Assembly: GCF_964204645.1 (NCBI RefSeq)
Contig: NC_134029.1
Coordinates: 1,311,001-1,375,000 of the forward strand
Origin: Tubulanus polymorphus
Taxonomy: Eukaryota; Nemertea; Palaeonemertea; Tubulaniformes; Tubulanidae
Length of the DNA stretch: 64,000 nucleotides
Direction: 5' to 3'
Numbering within the stretch: the first letter of the stretch is position 1; each line of letters starts with the position of its first letter. Under the pieces are notes generated by a model that did not search any database, had not been told where the DNA came from, and saw only the letters and a program-made list of their open reading frames with translations. A program made the translations under genes and the position numbers. Below are positions 40,001 to 55,000 of this stretch, piece by piece.

Positions 40001-43000
40001 TATTGGTATTCGATGTATGGATGGGTTAACGTTGTCAATTGAACCGGTTACTAATCAATTCGTCAATGGTCCAAATAGCGAGAATTCGTTAAGGCTTTTA
40101 TCGACCCAATGAAATTAATCTTCTTTTGTCGATATTTTGCCTGCGAGAAAATGCAATTTATTCTGAACGCTGAAAATTCCACGCGTTCGTCAGATCGCGC
40201 TCAGATGCGTGCGACTTAGTTAGCTATATCTGATTCTGCGATTTACAAAATAAATTTAGCTCGTTCTAAGATCGAAGAGACTCTTTTTCCTCACGCGCTC
40301 CCCGAATTTTTAAATTCGATTTCGTCATATTTTTTTCTCATGCATAAGAAAAAATATGAGTAATGTGAATTTTTCATGCACGTAAATCATAACACACGTA
40401 ACGAGACAAACAATAAATTTAGAATGCAGCTTGGACTCAGTCCTGGTTTTAGTGGTTGTATCCACTGTGCTCTACAGTCATATGAGTTAACCTAACCTAA
40501 TTAAGGTTCTCAGTGAAAATGTAGTCATCTTCCTTTTGATGAAATTACCTCGAAGCAAAATGTGAATAGAAATTATGCGGTTCTATCCGCGATTAGGCCT
40601 ATCACAAGTGGAAGAGGGATTTCTGTCGAAGGTTCAAATTCGGGGCGAATGATATTTCTGAAATAAACACCAGACAAACATCGCGTAATTAACCGTTTTA
40701 TATTTCAGAGTCTCAGTATTTTCTGATATGTCCTTTAAATGAACTGATCTACCAGTGTTGTATCTGCCGTATCCGTCTATCCTTTCAATGTTCATTATAG
40801 GTGGGATTTCTTCTCATAACAACTCTCCAGTAAACTATGAGTAAAGCTTCTCCTGCGACACTGTTTGTCTCTTTGTAAATTGCTTAATAGGACTGAAGTC
40901 TTTCTTTCACAAAGACGACGAAGAAACCTTTGATGTTTTCTCTGGTCTTTGATGTTGAAAACTTGAACAACAGCAAACAGTTAAAACTGTACTTTTACTG
41001 ACTCTATTCTGATATTTGAAAATAGGTTTGTAATTTACATTCAATAAGGTGAATCACGAACCGATGTTTTCTCGTCTTTGATGTTGTAAATCTTGCAGTT
41101 CCGTAGTCTGTAGTTTGTGTAATTCCGGCCTTATTTCAACTCAATTACCAGAAATCTTCCCGGTTTTTTCGACTATAAAGCCGGGTGTAGGTCGGCCTTG
41201 CGACGCGATGCGATCGTCGCGTGGCGTCGCAAGTGGGGACATAAGTCGGTTGCACGCGATTATCGGCGACTGTGTGCGACTAGTTGCGATCGTCGCAGTG
41301 AATCGCGTCGCAATGAGTCGCAAGCCGTCGCAAGGCCGACCTACGCCCGCCTTTAGATTCAGAAATTGAGCAATTGAGAATAGGATTTTGACGTACACAT
41401 TCAGAGGAAAACTGTGAAGCAAAGCTTGTGAGAAATGTAGTGTTTCGACGCAGGTTGGGGGAATAAATGAAAGCGGTTCTCTCTCTGTGTTTTTTTTTTT
41501 CGTGACTCGTGATTCGGTTGAGTCACTGTGGACTGTGTAGGACTATGCGACGCAACGTCTAAAGACGCTTTCGCCTGGGAAATCAAATAAAGCCCTGATA
41601 TAAAAGATGATGTTTGTTCTGTAGAAACCGAAGTGTTTGTCGAACGCAGTCGTTGATTGCGATCTACGATGATTGCCGATTGATTTCGTCTCGTTAAAGA
41701 AATATACAGTTATTTTCGCCCAATCTCTGAACGACGGTAAAACCTAGAGAAAATACCCAGATTCACCAGATTCACCAGATTCACCTAGACATCGATGGTT
41801 GATATACGGGAAACTTCTGAACGATACAGAAAATGTCGGCACAACACGATGATGACCATTGATGAAACACTCGCATTGTGATGATATGAAATCCTATACT
41901 AACAATGAAAAATAAAGTACAAAAGTTCCCTTAAGTCTACTCAACGTTTCGACTTTATCTTGATAGTCATCCACAGTACGACGATTGAAGACGACTGTTA
42001 GGATACAGTCCAAACGTCAAATACACTCTAGTCCAAGATAAGATTGTCTTTTTCTTTTGAAGGACTTTATGAAATCGACGATACTTACTTGTGGAAGCCA
42101 AACATTTGTCGTCATAATCTGGTTTTTCTCATCCTGAAAAATACGAATGAAAACGAAATTGTTGATAACATCTAAAATGGAAATAGAAAAATTCGGGATA
42201 ATTCCGTGTTTTCTCATTTGGAGATTCATGGAAATTAAGAAGTGTTTGGATCACGGATCACTAGTCGACCCTGATCTACTAGTTCTCGAATTCACGCTCA
42301 TTCGCCTTCATCAATTAATCAATTGCGGGATTCGATCGTACAGAGAAACCGCGTGAAGCTGATGAATATCAACCGCGATCCAATCGTCCATAAACTACTG
42401 GGTCCAGCGTCACGTACGATCACAAACTAAAACCCGACTGTACACACACCAGGCTTACTCATCGAGTACAGACGATTTGAATATATCGGTGAAACACTCT
42501 CCGACTGAATACTTTCCTTGAGCTTATATAGTTTATTCGATGTTTCAAAGCAATCTTACAGTTATCTTCGGGAATTCATTATTCCTGACAGTATTGTTGG
42601 AAATGACTTATAGGATACAGTGGAAACGTTGAATGAACAGCTACATGGCTAAAGGAAACATTTCTGAGACTATTCTTCACGTTATTTAAGCGAGATTTTA
42701 TATTACTGAATACAAAATCATATTATCTTTGAATATCTTCTCTAAAGGATTTGTTTAATAAATATTTATATTCCCTCGTCATTAGATGCGGTAGAACTGG
42801 AATATTCAGATGTGTATTGAATGCAGTCTATGTAAAGCTGTTTGATTGTGAGAATCTCTGATAACGAGGCCGTCGATTCGGATTCTGCCCGAAATGGCTT
42901 TGATTGAATTGAATTAATTATTAATTTACATGTAACCCCGGCGGCATCGGGGGCGACGTCATCAGCAGAGGCGAAAGAGAAATATTGAATAAATACAAGC

Positions 43001-46000
43001 AATTTGCCGCTGGGATTGCTTTAATGAACGTCTCTACAATCTGAATGTATTCATACTCTACAATTCCTTCAAAATAAGAACCCAATTAATTGATTTAGAA
43101 ATGATGTATTTGCAAGACTCTTCTGAATTGTAGAATGTGAATTCTACGGTCACTTGGTTTTAAAAAGACTTTGTCACAAATCAGCCGAATTGAGCTTCAC
43201 TCGATACATCACGGTGACGTCACGCTATAATGATTGACTATCAGTTGTAAAGGTGGAATAACTGCGCAGACCTATGGCCGAACGGGTCAGCCGATTGGCT
43301 TCGGGATCGCTGGTCAGAGATCGAGCCTCGCGGGCCACCGCAACACATACACATGTAAATAATATCATAGGTTTCTGTACATTAGGTTAGCTAAGGCTAA
43401 TTAGTTTTTTTAATACAATTTCTAATTCATCATAATTCATTTTTCAAATAGAGTCGTAGCTAAGTCGTGGTTGAAAGTAATATCTTATATTTTGGATAAG
43501 TTAAAGTTAGAATATAATTCTAAAAACATTTTCAATACCAAAATCTAGGTCTTAGTAGTTAGACATAAGCCTATTGATAATCTTTGTGGTGACCTCGTTA
43601 TAGTCTGGGTAAAATTCCTCGTATTTGGAAAGCGAAAAAAAACTTCTTCTCGATGAACAATTTGTATCGGCAGCAGCTCGAATGAAGATATCTGATGATT
43701 GAATATAGCATCATCCAGTCGTCCATATAGAATGTTCAGATTCGCCGTTGAATAATTCATGTTTGTCACATTCAGATCAACCACCACCACAACCCAACCA
43801 CCAGTACCATACGCGGCGGCGGAATGCTGCTGCTGCTGCTGCTGCTGTGTGCAGCTTCTCGAAAAAACTGCAACTATTTGTCAATAAAATCCTGCGGCTC
43901 GACGATCTACGGCACCGGCCAATCCGCAGAATACGGTGTGCTGAGATTCATTATTGGACGATAGAATTTGGGGTTCGATTTGTCACTTATATTCGTAGGA
44001 TTAGTTAAAACTCCTTAATCAACTCAATTTCCGTATAGTCAACTGAGTTTTAGTTAAATCGAAGAAGGCTTTAAACGTATTTTACGGTTTTACTCTTAAA
44101 TCGATTAATCTTCGATTATTCAGCTTTTTTTAAATCGATTCAAGATTTAAGGTTTTAGTGGAGATAGATCCCCGGGGTCAGATCATTACGGTTAGACTTC
44201 GTTCGTGAAACTATGAACCTTCGGTCGGGAGTTTGATCCGATGAAGTCATTTCAAATAATCAAATGTCAATGATATCAAATGAAAAACGACTCGATCAAG
44301 TTTCGGCATGGTATCAATGTTCAGTCAGTGTAGTCGTAGTGTCAGGCTTATGGCGATATTAATGCGGAATTATTTAGACGGATTACGACAAATAAACTGC
44401 ATTAAGTTGAAGGCTTATCGGCGGCTAATCTGACGGATTTCGTTTCGATTGTTCGCAGTAAGCTGTGTCGATATCGACAGCTAGAAGCGATCAAGTGCTG
44501 TTCACAGCGCGAAATTGAAAAGGGAAATGACTAAACATCGAAACGTAAAGCGTTTCCTGAATACTAACTGGATGTCTGTGTATTTAGCGTTCAATCACTC
44601 GTGATGACATATTTCTACTGGAAATCATCCACGTATAATGACGAATATCTGATTTACATCTAAACCGAAACAGCTGTGCGGGTACTTGTCGTGATCGTCA
44701 TCCTCAAATTCTGGGACAAGTTGCACAATCACGGGTTAGATTTGAGGCCAGTCTAAGACAAACTAAGTTCTCTAGTCGATCTAATAAAGTTAAGACTATT
44801 CCTAGGACTTGAGGCCATTTTGGTCTTGAGCCAGTTTGACCAATATCAGAGGCAAAGCAATGTGATTTCATACGACGCCATCTAGTGTTAAGACCGACTT
44901 GCGTCTCAGCGCCACCTATTCATTCCAGTTCTACATGATAGTAATTTATGCCGTGAATTCAGAATTCTATACATAATATTTTTGCGAACGGGACATGTTG
45001 AGATTAAATAGTTTTTTTTTCTGTGGTGTGACTAGGGGCTGGTGACGTCATATTTCTATTCTCGCTGTTTTGCCGATGAATAGAAAACACAGGGTCTTAT
45101 TACCGGCGGTGCGAGGCGGCTTAAACATCTTCTATTCATTCGCGCAGTCGAGGTTTCTTTTCTCCGTTTCGTATGACTAAGAAAATATTTATGCCATAAC
45201 AAACTGAATACCGACAGAAATATCAGTTTCAGCAATATTAGACTAATACACAGTTAATATATGAAATATGAGAAATTAAAATTCAGTTCATCTAAGAACT
45301 AGCAGCTAAAGAGATATATGACGACTGTTGTGGACACTGGTGAGTTTGTCAAATAAACTATATATAATATAATCTGAAACGAACGATTGGATTGTTAAAA
45401 AATATGAAGAATGTCTCGGCTGAGAATTGTATCGATGGCCGGTTGTGACTGATTGACGCGGTAACTGTGGCTCGGTCCGGGAACGTGCAGCACCGTACGA
45501 GTGAGTTAGTAAACTGATGATGAAATCAGTATGTCGGCAATTTTCTGCGGATGAAGATCACGACGCTTGGATCTGATTGATGGACTGTGGACATGACTTC
45601 ATTAGCGAATCTCTTTCTCTGCTACTGTAGAATCTGTGCGCGCAGCGCTACTTCTTCAACACTTTCTACCGAGGATAATAAACCCTACACAAGTCACGTG
45701 TAGTATTGATAGTCATTTCCGTATTGTTTCACGAGTTTATATACGTCTAGAAACGGGTGACATTTTGGAAAAATAACAGGAAACAGTAACTATTTGTGTG
45801 ACATCAATTTGGCAATGGTTTAAACGGTTCCTTGCATCACGAATTTCAAAATGCTCCATTTGACTGATCCTGTTTATAGATTGGTTTTATTTTGTAGGCT
45901 TCTAGGCTTTTAAGATAATAAGTTGCCTTCCGATAAATTGTCCAGTATCTTATTTCGCAATGAAGAATAATTTGTATTTCCTTATCGTAAACTATTTCGC

Positions 46001-49000
46001 AAATGAAATTCAAGATGTAAGAACAAAGTAAGGCTAGAAACGAGTGAATAGCTCAATGATGAGTTTCTGTTTGTTCTCTAGCGACTCCGCCGCCGCCGCC
46101 GCCGCCGTTAGAATTACCTGAGATATAATAAATTGTCTGAACCTTCTGACACGGTTCGTTCATGTTCTATTAGGATTATAGCCGTAATAACAGATGATTG
46201 GTGGTGTATACGTCAAATCACACTGGATACAGATCACAGAAATCATTGACTTACTGACAGTCGTGTAGTCAATGAATCAAACAACATGCAACTCGGCTTG
46301 GACCACTTTACTTCAATTACTCCTTATTTTCTTATTTCTTGAAACATTTTGTTAGAAACAAGTAAATTATATTTCTGTGAAATGGTGCTTTCAAGGTTCT
46401 TGGATGTAAATCAAAGTTTAGACTTAATCTTATTTTGCCATTTTTCCAAGAATTCTAAGTCAAACATCACGCGTTAGGGTCGTTGTTTTTCGATTTCGGG
46501 GTCAGTTGATCGGTCATTCCGAAATGGTCTTGATTCGTAACACTCGATCTTTAAGTTATTAGATTGGCCGTAGAGAACTAAGGTCTTAAATCTAGGTGCG
46601 AAACAACTGCGTGTAATTGGTTTCTGGTGTTTCACTGTTTCTAAAAAAAGAAATCATGATATTTCTGAGGAGCATGACCTCCTTTCTGCCAGAACTATAA
46701 TTTCCAATTCCCCCATATTCAGTGTCTTAAAAGGAACTGACTAGGGAATATGGAACAGCATCAGCCTGCGGGTTCGATCGAGACTTACGAGCGAATAAAA
46801 ATCACTGTTTCAAAAGACTCGCCCTAAAGACATCGTGGAACGAAATATTCGTGACTAAATAAGCTTGATTAATCACAAACCGTTTGAGTTTCACGATCAG
46901 AGACCAGGCGTTTACTTCACTGCTGCATCTCCAGGCTAAATTAAACAGATTCTAAACGATAAGAATTAAATCACAGCTGTATTAGACTAATGACGTCAGA
47001 GCGAGCGATAGAATTAGATATTACAGATTTTTACAAATTGTTTGATTAATTTACAAATGATGGGAACAATAATCTTAAATCACAGTGAGTGAATTTGAAA
47101 GGTAGGTACGAGCCATGACGAATAGATGATAAAATCAAAATACACTGGATAAAAATCTAATGGAAAACAAAATTTATTCCTAAGTTTCTGACTCTCTGTG
47201 GAGACCATCGTCAGATGTGGTTCATTGATGTTGTTCTATTTTACTGATAAAACTGATTTTTGTTTTCTGTGAGCTGTCTTTGCTCAGATGGGTTAATAAC
47301 TGCCGTGTTAATTGTACCGGTCTATAATGGAGGACGCGTTGATGAGAATGCGAGAGGTGGAACTGCCGTAGAGTAGATGTACTTGAGGCTGGCACTGCGC
47401 CGTCTTCACTCCACACTTCACTAACATTTCATTACGGCTATTGTTGATGATTGAATCTTTCCGATGACGATTCATCGATTTGCTCCAATTAGCGTCGACT
47501 CATAGACCCGGATACAACAGGGCTGACGGCGACTTCCGGGTCGGTGTAAGATATCCCGATCTGTTTCCGGTTACAACAGGACGTTGGTCAGTGGTCCGAG
47601 ATTAATTCGCAAATTGCTGCCGCATGATTTCATTAAGAAGGATCGTGTTTATCGTACTAACTGACTGAGATCCACTTTGCTGACGATTTAAGAAGATTAC
47701 TTAAGAAGAACGTTGTCTATTTTTGTTTACTGGATATTTGTAGTTTTTACATTTAGTTTGGACGCAACTGGAACTAAAACATGCAGAAATCAATACTTTG
47801 TTTGAACGCTTATTGACGAAAAGAGTCCATCGTACTAACTGACTTCCTTCCTTTTTTACTTCTGTTTCCCTTTTTTCAAGTATTGTTTGGTACCAAAATA
47901 TGCAAAATCTAATACTTTGTTTGACATTTACAAAAGCCTCTCTCTTCCAGGCCTGCATCCGTTCGTGTTATTGGATAAATAGATGTAAAGAGTCTGCCGT
48001 ACTAACTGACTCCCACCCTCTTTGCCGTGGATTTAAAAGTTATATAACCTTAAATTGAAATAAAATGTTTGTCTTTTTGGTTACCTAACTAGAAAATATT
48101 TGTTAAATTTTTGAGATCAGGATTCGAACCCCGAGTTTATTGTTACATCTGGCGATTGAATAAACCTGTTGTTATTTTCACATCAGTGTATTTCAAAAGA
48201 TTTGATCACATCAAAAATAATGCGAACACAAAGGGTTCCGATTAGATTATAGAGATTCCGATTGAGCAAAGAAGAGATTTTTTGTCATTTAGTTTGGAAA
48301 TAGAGTCGAAATATGCAGAATTCAATACTTTGTCTGAAACATATTGAAGAAGAGTGGCGGGGCAGTAACAGTAAGCGGTTCTAGGCTCCTATAAGTCTGA
48401 TAAGCTTTTGTTGGCTTTCGGGCTCGTTACGGATTCTTTTGTTAACGCGTTTTACCTTCGAACTCGTAATGGAAGCTTAACGGGTCTTAAAGCAACGTGT
48501 CGACGGAGCACTTAGCCGACAACATTTCACTAAAACCTTCTGCTTTTAACTAACAGTATTTATGTAAACCCATCACAGTCTTTGAATAGAAGATTCTGCT
48601 CGTTACAGAAACAGATCCCATACAAAGCGCCGTTCGATGTGCAGGGATTGTTAGAAGGATCGATGTTTCTATTGGGTCCCTCGTTGTAACTATCTCTAAC
48701 GCGTTTACCTGATATTTGCCTTTAATTACAGTATTCCAGTATCGTCTGCGATACTTTATCTGATCAGAGCGTCACCGTTATGAGAAAACTTCAACTAAAA
48801 AGCTGTCGTCTGATATGATGTAAACATTGATTACAAGATACATAACGGTTTCAATACATAAATGACCGACTAATTCACGTAGAAAAAACTCATAATCACG
48901 AAGTTTAAACTAGGATTGACGTTTGGACTCAAAAATGCAACGAGCCATTGTCTAAAAATATCTTTTTCTTCAAACATATATTTTGTTATAGTTTAAGTAA

Positions 49001-52000
49001 GCCTACATATAGTTTGACATTGACTTTTCATCTTTGGTCTGGAAAACAGGAGAAGGAATCAAGCAGTTAAGTTTTTCCCTAAAATGGATAGGTGGGGTTT
49101 CGTCATTTCAAAGATTAATGGTCAAATATTCGGACTTTTCTAAAAAAAACATATTGGCTCAAGATTGAAACTCACAACTGTGGAACTGGATCCTAAGCCC
49201 TGCTTATATAGTTTTACACCTTGTGTCTTGCCGCTGTTTTGATCATTGCTGGTCTGAATTGACCACGGGGAATCGAGTTATTTCATCTCGTAAAACCCGC
49301 GGTGGACGTACATTTTGCAGTAAGGTTGACTCGCTACACGGGAAGAGATGCTGACGGCGGGGCGTGTAAAGATTATAACTGACGCATGGTGTTCTCCAGG
49401 GAGGATCTGGTAGGCAATGATTTAACTGCAGCGAACCCCGTCGAGACGTGATGCGTGCCACCGATACTATTAATGAAAACTGTATACGGGCTGCCCGCCG
49501 CCGCCCGCCGCCGCCTGCCATCGTTTAATAATAACAGTGATGATGGCTATAACTGTTACTGGCAGTTCTATGATGGATATTGTTTTCGGCTGAACAAGAG
49601 GTTTAGTACATTTTGTAGATTTTACCGGCCAAAACAAGTTCTGCAACATTCACGATTTCAGTATGAAAAGTGTTTTTCGCCTATTTAAAACTCTGGAAAA
49701 CGGTCTCCTTTTTCTCTTTTTTATCCATTTTAATTTTTCTTTCTTTTTTTGAGGGGGGAGGCTTACCAGAATCAAGCCTCTGCATAGGTATTTGCATTGC
49801 TTTTCAATAAAGATAGTTGGCAGTTCCACTTTCTCAACGAACAAACTACCTCCCTGTAGACCCGTTTCACCCCTGCTAAATACTTCAAATATTTACGAAA
49901 CCCACCCCTGATTGTAAACCTGAAACTCTAAATTTACATACGATGATTTCAAGTATGTTCAATGATTAATTTTCATTTCAGCAGAAATGGTGCTTCAAAC
50001 GGAATGTAATGTAAATACATTCCATTTTAATTAAAACATTCCACATAAAAGATTCGGCGGTTGTTCACAAACGGGACTTTTATTGCTTATCGCAATTTCC
50101 CAAGGCAATCGTATAACCGACATATTTATACAGTAAAACAATGTTAAATGCGGAGTCAAGTAGAAAATGTGCTTTCAAATGTTGTCATATTACAAAACAG
50201 CCATCAACGAGAGTTGATGACTTATTGCATATAAAAATATGAATATTTCACTGGAAACTCTCGGTCTTGAAGCAGTGAAATACAGTAGACTTACGAATGA
50301 CTAGAGACTGCCCAGATTTCGACTTAGTAGAATCACAATCATGAATATCAATAGTTTACATTGTTCCGGGTAAAATGGACCAAACATTTCATCCGAATCA
50401 AGTAAAACTCCGGATTGAAAAATCAGAATTAAGCGAGTTCTATTTCTAATTTCTATAATGTAACGCATGTTTGGCTATCATCAACCAAGGTTTCAAAAAC
50501 TATTCTATGAAGAGATCTTGTCATCTAGATTTAACGTAAAGCTATGGATGACGTGTTTATCTCTGAAGCTACTGTTGACAGAGTCTGGCGTGGATTTTAT
50601 CCGGTAAATATTTGCGAGGTCTTCGACTGAAGATATAAATCGTGAACTTGTCTGCTTATACCGAGCAACGTCTTTTGCCACTCGATTATGAACGGGCATG
50701 GTTTCCGTTTGTTATCTTAGATTATTTGATGATATGAATCTTTGATAGCAAAACGTAGGCACTGCATACATTACAGAGATATTCACAGAAACCATTCGAT
50801 TCATAGCAAGAAAACTTAAGTCGCCTAGAATATCATTTGAGTACGGAATATAGGATTTATATACGCGGCCATATGATTTTTTTTCGAAATTTTGACTTGA
50901 TAAACTTGAGATTTCGACTTAATAAACTGGATTTGCTCAGTCAAAATATCAAATTTCGACAAAAAATCATATGGTCCAAATGATTTTCCGTGAAATATAC
51001 GTATAAGTTTACCCGGTTTGTATCTTGTATCCAGTGACTGAACTGACCGAGATATCGTATCGTAAATCATTTTATCTCGAGGAATAGAATTAGATTCTAC
51101 TGATTTTGTTTTGTGGATTTTGAAAATATAAATTCCGTTGCCTATTTTCGATGTGTTACATCTTTCGTACTTACTACGTCGATAAGTTGTGATAACTGCA
51201 TGCTGAGGAAGACAGTTAACGTGTCCGAATTGTTTCCCACGGGTCGAATCAGTTTGTTGTAACCACTTTTCTTTAGAAGATCGTTGTATAATCGTTTAGC
51301 GTCTGGGTTGCATAGGCATTCTGTAAAACAAGAGATATCGAGAAACCTTAATTTATAGTTATTGGAACAAACGAAGACCGGCGTTAAGTTTTTGGCAGGT
51401 CTGGAGGGTTCGTAAGACACACACATAATAAGTATAATAAAAATTATTTTTCTTTAAATAGTTCATAGATTTTGGATAAGATACATGTGCAGTTCATTTT
51501 CAAATCGTGTTGGTGCTAGTCGAGTCTCAACAGTAAACCGCAATGCCGCCTCGAAAACCATGACAACAAGCGTTCATTTTTTTCTCAATGTCGTCAGATT
51601 ACACAGACAAAAAGAAATCCAAATCGCTTTAGAAATGTTAATAGCGCGAGCGACGCGCGGTGCGTTATTGGCGGGTTATTCTATATCGGTAAACACTGAG
51701 TTTTTACAATCTTATCAGCGCGCTATTTTTTAATCAAGATAAACACACATAGTCACGTGGTGGTAATAGCTCGACAACTAATACGACACATTTCTCTCGA
51801 TTAGAGATTTCAAATTACTGAAACTGAGGCGTCGGTCGCTGCTGCTGCTGCTGCCGCTGCTGATGCTGGAATCTGAGCCGCCTGCTCGGTGAGATAATTA
51901 GTTATTTGTTCGACAATTACCAGATCTGAATCCATACACAGCCGATCTTACCGGGGGAATAAATACCACATTCAACACTACTGATAATAATCAATGACGA

Positions 52001-55000
52001 TGAAACTGATGATGATAATGGTAATGATGATCAGGTAGCTTTCATGGATTAGCGCGATCCCGTAATCCCAGCCGAACTAGCGACCTTGACCTCACATATC
52101 TACCGGCGATTCGATGGCCTTGATCTTTCAAGAGAATTTCACAAAATTCTAAACTTCGTGCACGAAAACCTCCATATGTTCATCTATGCATTTCGGGGAT
52201 CTCTCACGTCACGTGTTTGACCGTCAATATGGCGTCAACGCGTGAAAGCTGCACGGACTCTATAGGTCAAAAGCCTGACATGACAGCGCGTCATATTGGA
52301 CGTGAAGTGCAAGCTGCTAACTGAAGCTGAGGTCGACTGCCATTTGGCGTCCATGACGACACCTGCGAACAAGTACCAATTCGTGCACGTGACATACAGC
52401 GCCCCGAGATTAAGGTGAAGGTCATACATTGTGAAAATATAAAATCAAATTCAATGAGAGTAAAACAGTTAGCGGCGTTTTCTCGCGTGATCTCGCGTGG
52501 TTTCACAGCGAGCGTTGATAACGATTCATCACCGTTGGGCTTTTAAAAGACATTATAAGCTGTTTAATTGAAAACTGTTCTTATTTCGTAGTGTTTATCT
52601 TTGTGTCTCTCGAATATCGATCGCGAATTGCATCTTTTATCGTACGAGCGCGACAAGTGGAGCACATATACATTTTTCATCTTGGGATTCTGGAAAGTTT
52701 GCTCTTCTCGCTTCGATTTCCGATAAACAGAGAACGCGCCGTCGAATCAAATATTAGTAGAGCTATACACGGAGTATGAAACACTGCCGCCATATTGACC
52801 GTGGCCTGTACGAGAATAACACTGACGAGCTGAATATCAAATGTGACCCGAGGGGCGAACAATATACTCTCACTGATCACTGAGGTATCCGCGCAAAAAA
52901 ACAGATGGATGATTAAAACAACACATGTTTACAATACCGAATGTGTTAACTATCATTAAATTAGCGAATCTATCTTACTAAACGTTATAACCAGCCTACT
53001 CGGCAGGATTCGAACCTGATGGCATCGTGTCTCAGCCACGGCATGAAACACCGTATCAAAAGCGTTGAACTATAATAGAACTTATTTTGAATAACGAGTT
53101 TTGGGACGCAGTTGAATATCGTCGATGTTATGTTGTTGTTGTTGTTGAGAATCTAAGAAGATATTTGAGAATGCGGTTTCTAATCGGCTTATTCCCCGCG
53201 CACCTGCGAGGAGAACAAGTTCACATAATACTCTCATCGGAGGCTTAGAAAATAGTGAGAAAACCTCCTCGGGACAAAATCCAATTCCATTTTACTGCAG
53301 ATATCTCGTTTCAAACCTTTTGTTTTTGTTCCTCTGATGATGGGGCTTAGTTAGAGCCTCGAAACTGTCAAGAAAATATACTGTTTTACAGATCTAACTG
53401 TGGGTTTTTATTTGTTAACTCTACACTGAGATAGATATCAGTTAATTGCAGTCTCATAGTGTCCATGTTGTGGCGATAATATCAATTAAAAATTCCATTT
53501 TCGGACTGAAAAAAAATATTAAGTCCGATTAAATGTTTCCTCCATGTATTGTTTATTCGAAGTTATTCGACTATGTTCTGGTAGTCAGTCGACTTCAATA
53601 GACTACTGAATCCCGAGCTTCACTATTCCTGACGATGACTATGTATTATACCTAAATGACCTCACAAATATTCGATGAAATCGGATTTTTGTGGATAAAT
53701 AAGTCCATTTTACCGCTGATGGAGTTTGTTGGATTAAGGCTTTTAGGCTTGAGATATTTGTCACACTGGTGGACCGCTGTCCCGATCCTAATGGAACTGG
53801 TAAATAAATTGGTATGCATTGGTTGTCCATACAGTTGTCAGGCGCATACATCAGAAAATCGGCGACCTAAAGTGTGTTTATGGTTTCTATTCGGTGAAAA
53901 GATGCGATTCACAATCTTTCGTCGACTCGTAATTTGATACAGATGATTGAGCAGCAGTGTGTTCCTCGATCACAGCACAGAACACGGATTACACGTCGTG
54001 CACGAATAGATGCGGTCATCGGGGGAGCGAGATTTATTTACAAATTATTTCAGGATCTCAAGATGTTTCTCTCCATTTCGTTATACTTAAGACAGGAACT
54101 GGGGTCTTCATCTGACTCGCCCCATTAGCTCAGTCGTGACTTGAATCCAAACGCGGCGGTCATAAATCCTAAGACCGGTCTTAACCTGATAGATTGGTTA
54201 TAGAACTAAGTTGGTTTGAGAATGATGCAACCGTATTCGGGCTATTACCGATAGCAAATAAGGACCGACCCAATTTTGGGTTTGAATGGTATCTATCTAT
54301 TGAGATTATCGACGCATGTTTGTAACGACGACGTTTAGACTCCGTACCTGATTCCGCGTCGCTCTGACGAAATATGCAGTGATTTACGGCAATCACTGAA
54401 GCACTTGTGTACAATTTTCAGCAGATTAACGTCGGTTGTAAAGATCAGTTAGGTCACACAGTGATTCCTTGCTTTATGACGCTGAACGTAGTTACATTCT
54501 CTGAATACTGATGACAAGTAGCCGATAGCGAGTTAGAGTTTAGCTTTAATGAGTTGTTTATCGTTGTACTTGAAGAGTTTGAGCGCGTCATGAACTCATC
54601 ATAGTTCTAAGCTATACACCGGTATAAGCGCGAGAATATTCGAGATCTGACGAAATGATTCGATCAGAATTAGACTTTCTAGATATTCCATTGGAGATCG
54701 AAGGAATTGAATAACTAGCATCAAACATAGAATTTATAATAGAAAACAAGCAAAATGTATTATTCACAAATTAGAAATGGAGGATACGACGTTTCGAACA
54801 GGTTTGAACATGGTGTATACAAATTTGTATAAATGGCTTTTTATCATAGAACATTCTGTAATTTTCCTCAAAATCAAGAATATTGTTTGAAACTGCGGAC
54901 GTTTTACTGGATTTCAGAAATCATGGTAACCGTCAGATAAGAATATACAGCGAGTCTGAAGGAATTCAAATCTAGAGTCACAAAACGTTTCTAAAAGTTT

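Larger units (their letters stand above)
38187..42088 (-). other. Gene C intron 3
   Basis: 3.9 kb. Holds a tandem duplication (38312-38530), a MITE-2 copy (39240-39368), the GC-rich inverted-repeat element (41177-41355) and a MITE-3 copy (41919-42022). Confidence 0.7.
42134..51174 (-). other. Gene C intron 2
   Basis: 9 kb, with a MITE-3 copy (42507-42668), tRNA-like segment (43272-43338), CTG and CCG triplet runs (43829, 46087), MITE-2 copy (44715-44830), a long-period repeat (47654-48350), a B-box relic at 48120 and a foldback (50867-50974). Short minus-strand frames at 42766-43002 and 50505-50699 are not recognised. Confidence 0.65.

Noticed and set aside
41115-41422. Frames on both strands over 41.1-41.4 kb
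   Set aside because: They lie over the GC-rich foldback element, whose two strands are alike.
43748-44008. 86-codon frame with poly-Ala from a CTG run
   Set aside because: Microsatellite translation without other protein-like sequence.
52235-52880. Short frames near AATATGGCG motifs at 52.2 and 52.8 kb
   Set aside because: Considered a promoter or small gene, but there are no splice-consistent or recognisable products.
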